Shown: positions 6,612-11,000 of the stretch, one piece after another
Layout of the letters: each line of letters begins with the position of its first letter
Position numbering within the stretch: the first letter of the stretch is position 1
Translations under genes and position numbers: made by a program
Assembly (NCBI RefSeq): GCF_964340395.1
Contig: NC_135561.1
Coordinates: forward strand, 16,786,865-16,797,864
DNA from: Glandiceps talaboti
Taxonomy: Eukaryota > Hemichordata > Enteropneusta > Spengelidae
Direction of reading: 5' to 3'
DNA: 11,000 bases
The notes under the pieces: model-generated
What the model was told of the DNA's origin: nothing
Seen by the model: only the letters and a program-made list of their open reading frames with translations
Databases searched by the model: none

Positions 6612-7499
6612 AAGACTACTTTCTACCTGATTAAAAACAGATTCCAAACCTACCGTTTGTAATGGTTTTACAGGTTTCGTCTGGTAACCTCCTCCTAAGG
6701 ATATAACACTGGGCATAAAGGGTCTTGGGGTATGTAATGTCATGTCGGTGTTAAACAGGAACAGTTCTGCGTCGACAAATACATCACGAATACTTAAATC
6801 TGGCTTGATGTTATGTTTATACTTTACTTGTCCGTAAGCGGCCAGTAACATGTTGTATGAAATGTATTTCATTACGAAGTATACTGAGTTGTATACTCTA
6901 TCAAAGAATGACATCTTGTCTATTAGACCTGTTCCTATACATGGTACATATGCCACATTATTTGGGATGTTGTACATAAAGGCATCAAATTCAGGAATAA
7001 CACGGAATCCAGACACCAGAACAAAAGGTCTGTCAAGGTAATGGGCGAGGAGAGCTGGGCACGGTGTACCTGCATGTGAAACAACAAGGTCAAAGTTCGA
7101 GTCCTTTAGTCGTTGCAGTACAGCGTCATCGGCAAACATCTCATCACAATCCCAACTTAAGAGGTACAGGATTTGAAACATGTCATACCATCCAAATTTA
7201 CCACGCAGCGCCAAGTTTTGCATATGTTCAGTATATTCGTCTATATTGCTTTGAAACATTTCCACATCAAACCCCGAAACGTTGGTGGACTTAAGAATAT
7301 CAGAATGGTAGGTACTCGATACTAGTAACGTTACGTCATGTCCTTTCTCTGCCAGATCCTGTGATATTTTACTGCTGAATGAAAATACGCTCCCAGGTAC
7401 ACTTTCAAGTGGCACATTCAATATTTTGCTACAAGATGCTATAGTGACCGAAAATCCAAAAATCAGAGACAGACTCACGGCACACAGTGTAGACGCCAT
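3614..7499 (-). CDS. UGT: UDP-glycosyltransferase copy B, complete four-exon gene
   Basis: A complete GT1-family UGT, joining 7499-6654, 6023-5798, 4546-4327 and 3887-3614. All boundaries are GT/AG, with phases 0, 1 and 2, giving 521 residues against a usual length of about 530. Known role of the family: ER enzymes conjugating a UDP-sugar to lipophilic compounds. The order seen is signal peptide (1-22), acceptor-binding domain (to about 282), FSLGS (299-303), and the UGT signature from W350 to N396. That signature includes WIPQND, HGG at 368-370, and DQ at 392-393, which contact the UDP-sugar. A membrane segment follows at about 484-506, then a lumenal-to-cytosolic tail ending KEKVN. Lys at -3 and -5 in that tail fits an ER-retrieval signal. 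The start is fixed by an in-frame TAA 14 codons upstream with no ATG between. Oddities are V38 and H142 at the positions of the usual catalytic His and Asp, and Tyr instead of Ser/Thr before HGG. The sugar donor and acceptor cannot be told from sequence. Confidence 0.92.
3888..4326 (-). other. UGT copy B intron 3
   Basis: 439 nt between donor GTATAT and acceptor TTTCAG, phase 2. The frame read through the acceptor (up to about 4060) is intronic. Nothing else is visible. Confidence 0.85.
4327..4546 (-). CDS. UGT: UGT copy B exon 3 (signature motif)
   Basis: 220 nt, phases 1 to 2, encoding G358 (split) to R431 (split). The acceptor reads TTTCTTCCCAG and the donor CAG|GTATAT. It holds [20 protein letters not shown] and GIPLFADQYDN, the UDP-sugar-binding core. 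The length equals that of the corresponding vertebrate UGT exon as I recall it (220 bp), which points to an ancestral exon. Confidence 0.93.
4547..5797 (-). other. UGT copy B intron 2
   Basis: 1,251 nt, phase 1, AT-rich, with donor GTAATG and acceptor TTCTTCCCAG. It contains a three-unit degenerate repeat at 4915-5117. Minus-strand frames at 5377-5589 and 5561-5809 have no recognisable features, and the second is only exon 2 read through its donor. Confidence 0.85.
4915..5117. repeat. Three degenerate repeats within intron 2
   Basis: Units at about 4915-4969, 4980-5031 and 5074-5117 share the pattern TGAAAAA, then TAGAGGC/TAGAGAC, then GGAAA or GAAAAAGAAGTC and TA-TTA. GT/G-rich linkers separate them, including a (GGTGT)-like stretch at 5050-5073. 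It resembles a decayed minisatellite. Confidence 0.6.
5798..6023 (-). CDS. UGT: UGT copy B exon 2
   Basis: 226 nt, phases 0 to 1, encoding residues 283-357 plus the first base of G358. The acceptor reads ATTTTCAG and the donor TTG|GTAATG. It begins ELEDFVQSSGEDGIVIFSLG, a close match to the conserved start of the UGT C-terminal domain, and ends MEWIPQNDLL. It covers the ground of two vertebrate exons (132 and 88 bp), so one intron is absent here relative to vertebrates. Confidence 0.93.
6024..6653 (-). other. UGT copy B intron 1
   Basis: 630 nt, phase 0, between donor GTAGGT and acceptor TTTTCAG. The donor side carries a large GACA microsatellite, and the rest is plain AT-rich sequence. The exon 1 frame stays open for 72 codons into the intron because the repeat reads as Cys-Leu-Ser-Val units. 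Confidence 0.85.
6481..6607. repeat. (GACA)n microsatellite in UGT copy B intron 1
   Basis: Degenerate GACG/GACA units up to about 6550, then a nearly pure (CAGA)n run to 6607. It occupies the same position as the shorter tract at 668-712 in copy A. Confidence 0.9.
6654..7499 (-). CDS. UGT: UGT copy B exon 1 (acceptor-binding domain)
   Basis: 846 nt, 282 codons, ending in phase 0 at ACG|GTAGGT. A signal peptide (MASTLCAVSLSLIFGFSVTI) is followed by VPGSVFSF at 34-41, AEKGHDVTLL at 50-59, SHAGTPC at 141-147, and VISLGGGYQTKPVKPLQ at 265-281. The length is close to the roughly 855-bp first exon of vertebrate UGT1 genes. The Kozak context has G at -3 and G at +4. An in-frame TAA lies 42 nt upstream. 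Confidence 0.93.
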
Positions 7500-7527
7500 T
7501 ACAAATGCTTGACTCGAGTTGAAGTTT

Positions 7528-7551
7528 TGACCTATTTAAAATCAAAGGTCA
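7528..7551. promoter_or_regulatory. Candidate UGT copy B core promoter: TATA-like element and two AGGTCA half-sites
   Basis: TGACCT (7528-7533) and AGGTCA (7546-7551) form an everted pair with 12 nt between. The minus strand of that spacer reads TTTTAAATA, a TATA-like element 35-40 nt before the start codon. The equivalent place in copy A has a weaker TTTTATA. AGGTCA is the nuclear-receptor half-site, and such receptors are known to control detoxification genes. A 12-nt everted spacing is not a standard site, so this is suggestive only. Confidence 0.25.
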
Positions 7552-7913
7552 TCTGAAAATTAAAACGTCACCACCATTGAAAATAAATATTTCACCAATG
7601 TTAGTTTTACATCATAAGGCTCCTCCCAAGTTGTACGATTCATTTGACTAATTAAAATTCGAGTCGCAGGTGAAAGGTTTTGTCTGTCCCAGGAACATAA
7701 ACTACTACATTGTTAATTCTTGGTAGTATGAAGGTGTGTAATGTAATTACCAATTTTGAGTAAATTCAAAATTAGAAAGCGGGACCAAACATTCCTTCAA
7801 AACACCTGAATTGGGCATAATTCATGGTAGTTTACCATATACGTAGTTGAAATGCCACCCACTTAAGTATTGTCTAGTCCCGATGTTTGTTTTGCCCTGA
7901 CTTTGAAAGAAGC

Positions 7914-8004
7914 TCACCAACGCAACAGTTCCGTATTACATTCAAACATTGCACCAAGGTCGTTCAAAAGGTCAGGATCACATTTATGTTAGTCATTCTG
8001 TCAT
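7914..8004 (+). repeat. Third, diverged copy of the CYP4-promoter repeat
   Basis: Aligns with 9380-9475 and 3457-3539. Shared words include GCACCAA-GGTC-TTCAAAAG, GATCACATTT (as in 3510-3519) and AGTCATTCTGTCA. It shares features with both other copies. It lies inside spacer B, so the tandem duplication alone does not explain it. Confidence 0.5.
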
Positions 8005-8164
8005 GGAAGGTAAAAATGACCGGTATAATAAGGAAAAATATTTTTAAAATTATTCAAAAAAGACAAGGTTTAAGTTGAGATTTAAGGATAATCATGAACG
8101 GTTGGCGAAAGAGTGATTTTGAGAGGAAGGTTGTTCTACAGAACAAGCAATATGCTGAACAAAT

Positions 8165-8216
8165 CCGATTACTCTATACATTTCTTTGTACGCAATCTGA
8201 TTGGATGGATTTTAAA
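8165..8216. repeat. Spacer homology block, copy in spacer B
   Basis: Counterpart of 2228-2277, sharing ACATTTCTTTGTA and GGATTTTAAA. It sits about 665 bp upstream of the start of UGT copy B. Further shared blocks follow in the same order at 8281-8378 and 8421-8444. Confidence 0.7.
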
Positions 8217-9376
8217 TAGGCCGACAGACCTCACATTACGCCTGGGAACGTTTGAAAAGTTATATCGGATACAGACCTTACAGGAAGGGAATGAACGCAC
8301 GTATAAATGGTTGTTAGATATGATTTTATTCCATACAACAATGAGGGACAACTATATAACCGCTGCTGGTAAAACTATATACCGTAGCTAAGCGTTTTTA
8401 AAATAAAAAATCATGTAGTTACATTCACAGGACAGACTACTGTGTTTTTTGTTCCTGGGACCATTACAACGCCGTCCACTTCTAGCAGATCAAAACGATG
8501 TCTTTATATTTGTGAAGGATGTGGTTATTGTACATAAGGTTTGAGTTCAAGGACATTTTGCTTTTGCTTCCTAATGCAAATCTTTACCTTAATAAACAAA
8601 TAACGTAGCTATGGGTGAATCTCTAGTAGGTGGCGCTGTTTCAATAGAGGAAACATTTACAAACTAGTTTGTGATATCAGGAGATAACTTTACTATCAAA
8701 TAAAAGCAATAACTGTGATAAAAGCAATACAAGGTTTGAAAGGTTACAATTTCTATACTAGTCATGTGTCGGTTTGTCTTTGAATTAGCATACAAATAGC
8801 AGACAATTAGCATTTAATTCAGTTTTTTCAATACATGGCGATAGTTGCAAAATTATCACACTGTAGAAATATCTTGTCATAGTGACATCTTATACTGCGT
8901 AATAAATTGAAAAATGTCCTTACTCTCTCACATTTTTGAGTTTCCATTTTCTGCTTTCAGTTACCATTATTAGTATGAAGGCTTACACTTGTAAGCGTTC
9001 TTGAGGGCATACAAAGAAAAGTACAGTATGAAGATGGGTCAGTGCACATGTTCAAGGTAATATAGGCCCGACTGTTAATTCATTGAATTTTATTACCGTA
9101 CCACAGCATTCAAGATCATTGAAGCGGTGAATGGAATGGAATGTTACTATAAAATACATAATGCGGTCAACGTAGTTCTCAGTCTCTCAAGAGAAGGGTA
9201 TTTCAATTTTTCTTCACATACACATACATATAATTCCAATATGTTTGCATACCTAACATTTTTTAGGACTTGAAGGTATGTTATGAAATACCAAAAACTT
9301 TCACTTGCTAACCAACAATTTCACGTGCAATTTGGTTAACAATATGACTATGTAGGCACGTCAACCCACGGCATGT

Positions 9377-9544
9377 GCCACCAATTTACAATAGACAACG
9401 GTTGTCCTATTAACAAAAGCTTTTTCCAACTCGCACCAAAGTCATTCAAAAGTTAATGTCAGTCATTCTGTCACGCCTCTAATTTGACTGTACTGTCTCT
9501 TCAGAAATTGCTGTCGACCAGTTTGTTAGCATTAAACAGGCAGT
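9377..9544 (+). promoter_or_regulatory. CYP4 proximal promoter and 5' UTR
   Basis: The region directly upstream of the CYP4 start codon. No clear TATA box is seen. The segment to about 9515 is duplicated at 3454-3590. Both copies keep CTGTCACGCC, which contains CACGC, the reverse of the GCGTG core bound by the Ah receptor/ARNT in vertebrates. A five-base core is frequent by chance, so the assignment is tentative. Confidence 0.35.
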
Positions 9545-9739
9545 ATGGCAGCAACAGTTTTTCTCAACATTGATTGTTGGTATGTTTGTGTTGATGTTGT
9601 ATTAGTTGTTGCAGTCGCGCTAGTCGGTGCTGTTATATCCAAACTCGTCAAATTATTCATGCAAATGAGGAGAGACAAGCATGCTTTTAAGGACTTTAAA
9701 TGCCCACCATCTCACTGGTTTTTCGGTCATATGTTCACG
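9545..9739 (+). CDS. CYP4: CYP4 exon 1
   Basis: 195 nt, 65 codons, phase 0 donor ACG|GTAAGC. The start is fixed by an in-frame TAA at 9533-9535, and the context AGTATGG (A at -3, G at +4) is strong. It encodes the membrane anchor and ends at GHMFT. Confidence 0.87.
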
Positions 9740-10523
9740 GTAAGCATGTGTATGTATTTCAAGTTTTCTTCCAATGCATCGCTTATCATGTAATAACAAG
9801 ATTATACTATGGATAGAAAGCATTGGATTTAAGACAAGAATTTTATATGGACGTTCGCTTGTTAAGTTTATAAGTTCTTACTACATTTTACAACCTGTTA
9901 TACTGTATTCTGTTTTTCATTAAATTATGTAATTGTCATTTTGGCCTGCGGCATGAAAACGAATAATCAATCTAACTATTAACAAGATTATGCATTCTTT
10001 ATTCATATCGTTGCACACTAAACGCGTTCGAACAAAAAATACTATATTTATAATTATACATGGTTGTCCTACGTATACATCACGACATCCCATGGCTATT
10101 ATACTGTTATATGGTGCTTTTGATATGAGTCAATTTTTTTAAACACGAGTCATCGGTTCACTATCCCAATAAGTTCTTGTTGTGCGGCTATAGATATAAT
10201 TGCCATATTCCCAACATTTTTCAACATTCAACCGCAAAATGCTCATAAGCCTAGGGTGTTTGTCACTTGTGGTCAAATCGAAGTGACAATGCCCTATATG
10301 TTACTAGTAGTGTTACACTTGGCTGAACGAAAACAAATGTTGGGGAAATACTAGGTATTGACTGTACAGTAACTAATGCTCGATTTTTGCATCCCTCAGT
10401 AAAACATTATTACCATAAATCGGATTTGCAGAAAAAGGGCCACGTACATGTCGAGTGTAATTGATACTAGAAGTGGCATTACGTAGTCTGCAACCAAATA
10501 GACATTATAACAGTGCCAGAACG

Positions 10524-10554
<31 letters not shown>

Positions 10555-11000
10555 GTTTGTGTTTGTGTTTGTGTTTGTGTTTGTGGGTGGGTAATATACT
10601 GTCTTAATATTGTTCTTACATTACAGCTCATGGGCAGTGAGGAAGGCTTAGTTAACCAGGGTCCAACAGCTACTGAATATGGCAACTATCAAATATGGCT
10701 AGGTCCCTTTACATGTATGCTTTGCCTTGCTCATCCTGATTCAATCAAAACACTTTCGAAAACGACAGGTAATATTGTTTTTGTTTTTGTTGTTTTTGTT
10801 GTTGTTGTTGCTTTTGTTGTTGCTGTTGCTGTTGGTGTTGTTCGATGTAGCTCGTGGGGGGGGGGGGTATTGATGGTGGAGGAGGTAGTTGGAGGTTAGG
10901 ACTCTACCTCCTGAAATTCACGATGACATGCTAAATTATAGCCGTTGTAGTGATGAGATTTGGAATCAACGAATAGTAGAGTAATAGTGTTGTTTATTAT
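9545..11000 (+). CDS. CYP4: Cytochrome P450 family 4 (CYP4F-like), 5' part of gene
   Basis: The first 112 or so residues of a CYP4-type P450, from exons 9545-9739 and 10627-10768. The rest runs off the right edge, and full-length members have about 500-525 residues. Family role: heme-thiolate monooxygenases of the ER, often omega-hydroxylating fatty acids and eicosanoids. Seen here are a hydrophobic N-terminal anchor (about residues 12-34), a basic stop-transfer stretch (MRRDK), the proline/tryptophan hinge PPSHWFFGH (about 54-62), and WLGPF followed by LAHPDSIKT, a pattern typical of CYP4F/4V N-termini. The heme-binding Cys and the I-helix are out of view, so catalytic integrity cannot be judged. 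It is divergent from UGT copy B. Confidence 0.85.
9740..10626 (+). other. CYP4 intron 1
   Basis: 887 nt, phase 0, from GTAAGC to TTCTTACATTACAG. It is AT-rich with a GTT/GTTTGT microsatellite near the 3' end. Nothing else was seen in 9800-10500. Confidence 0.85.
10523..10586. repeat. (GTT)n then (GTTTGT)n microsatellite
   Basis: About ten GTT units change to GTTTGT units and then GGGTGGGT, 40 bp before the exon 2 acceptor. It may serve as an extended pyrimidine/GT tract near the splice site. It causes poly-Cys and poly-Gln frames on the two strands. Confidence 0.9.
10627..10768 (+). CDS. CYP4: CYP4 exon 2
   Basis: 142 nt, phases 0 to 1. The acceptor is ACATTACAG and the donor ACAG|GTAATA. 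It encodes LMGSEEGLVNQGPTATEYGN, then YQIWLGPFTCMLCLAHPDSI and KTLSKTT. The residues between GHMFT and WLGP match the spacing of CYP4F proteins. The open frame continues into the intron only as low-complexity Val/Phe. Confidence 0.87.
10769..11000 (+). other. CYP4 intron 2 (5' part) with low-complexity DNA
   Basis: Starts GTAATA. It holds irregular TTTTTG/TTG/CTG repeats (10777-10846), a run of about 12 G (10856-10867) and GGTGGAGGAGG-like sequence. No acceptor or exon 3 could be recognised before the window ends. Confidence 0.75.

Larger units (their letters stand above)
7500..9544. other. Spacer B, divergent UGT/CYP4 intergenic region
   Basis: About 2.05 kb between the start codon of UGT copy B (minus) and that of CYP4 (plus). 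No gene is supported here. It carries the promoters of both genes, blocks colinear with spacer A, and a third, more diverged copy of the CYP4-promoter repeat at 7914-8004. Plus-strand frames at 7887-8078 and 8113-8391 show no domain. The aligned block in spacer A breaks the second one with stops and indels. Confidence 0.75.

Noticed and set aside
772-7499. UGT1-like locus with alternative first exons sharing common exons 2-4
   Set aside because: Copy A exon 1 lies downstream of exons 2-4 of copy B in the direction of transcription, so ordinary cis-splicing cannot join them. Tandem separate genes fit better.
8113-8391. 92-codon plus-strand open frame in spacer B
   Set aside because: It overlaps the conserved block at 8165-8216, but the aligned sequence in spacer A is interrupted by indels and a TAG shortly after. 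The conservation is not protein-like.
10479-10685. Poly-Gln/Thr minus-strand frame and poly-Cys plus-strand frame at the GTT repeat
   Set aside because: Low-complexity translation of an intronic microsatellite. Only the part within 10627-10768, in the CYP4 frame, is real coding sequence.

Overview
The window looks like nuclear DNA of a multicellular animal, most likely a marine invertebrate. Coding regions are split by introns with GT/AG boundaries. Spacers are AT-rich and long, and microsatellites such as (GACA)n, (GTT)n and (CA)n are frequent. No prokaryotic operon structure is visible. The intron positions of the main gene match those of vertebrate UDP-glycosyltransferase genes, which fits an invertebrate deuterostome (hemichordate- or cephalochordate-like). 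The species cannot be fixed from the sequence alone.

Layout, left to right. (1) Positions 1-771 lie downstream of a UGT first exon. They hold a GACA microsatellite and, at 161-343, an unexplained open frame on the minus strand that is followed by an AATAAA. (2) 772-1620 is the complete first exon of UGT copy A on the minus strand. Its exons 2-4 are not in the window. (3) 1621-3613 is spacer A. It holds a 31-bp-arm hairpin, short tandem repeats and a decayed duplicate of the promoter region of the CYP4 gene found further right. (4) 3614-7499 is a complete four-exon UGT gene, copy B, on the minus strand, predicted at 521 residues. (5) 7500-9544 is spacer B, parts of which align colinearly with spacer A. 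(6) 9545 to the right edge is the 5' end of a cytochrome P450 family 4 gene on the plus strand, with exons 1 and 2 visible.

How the genes relate. UGT copy B and the CYP4 gene are transcribed divergently from one spacer of about 2 kb, so a phase II conjugating enzyme and a phase I oxidising enzyme share upstream DNA. The simplest history is a tandem duplication of a unit running from the 3' end of the UGT to just upstream of the CYP4 start codon. This explains the second UGT first exon, spacer A and the orphan CYP4 promoter remnant that abuts the poly(A) site of UGT copy B. The first exons are far more alike than their flanks, which suggests gene conversion, except for one 31-residue segment that differs strongly. 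Both UGT copies lack the residues that align with the classical His-Asp catalytic pair of animal UGTs.

I saw no RNA genes, CRISPR arrays, viral genes or complete transposons. Nothing here clearly amounts to a wholly new biological system. The dyad-less UGT pair and the duplicated divergent UGT/CYP4 promoter region are the points most worth checking.
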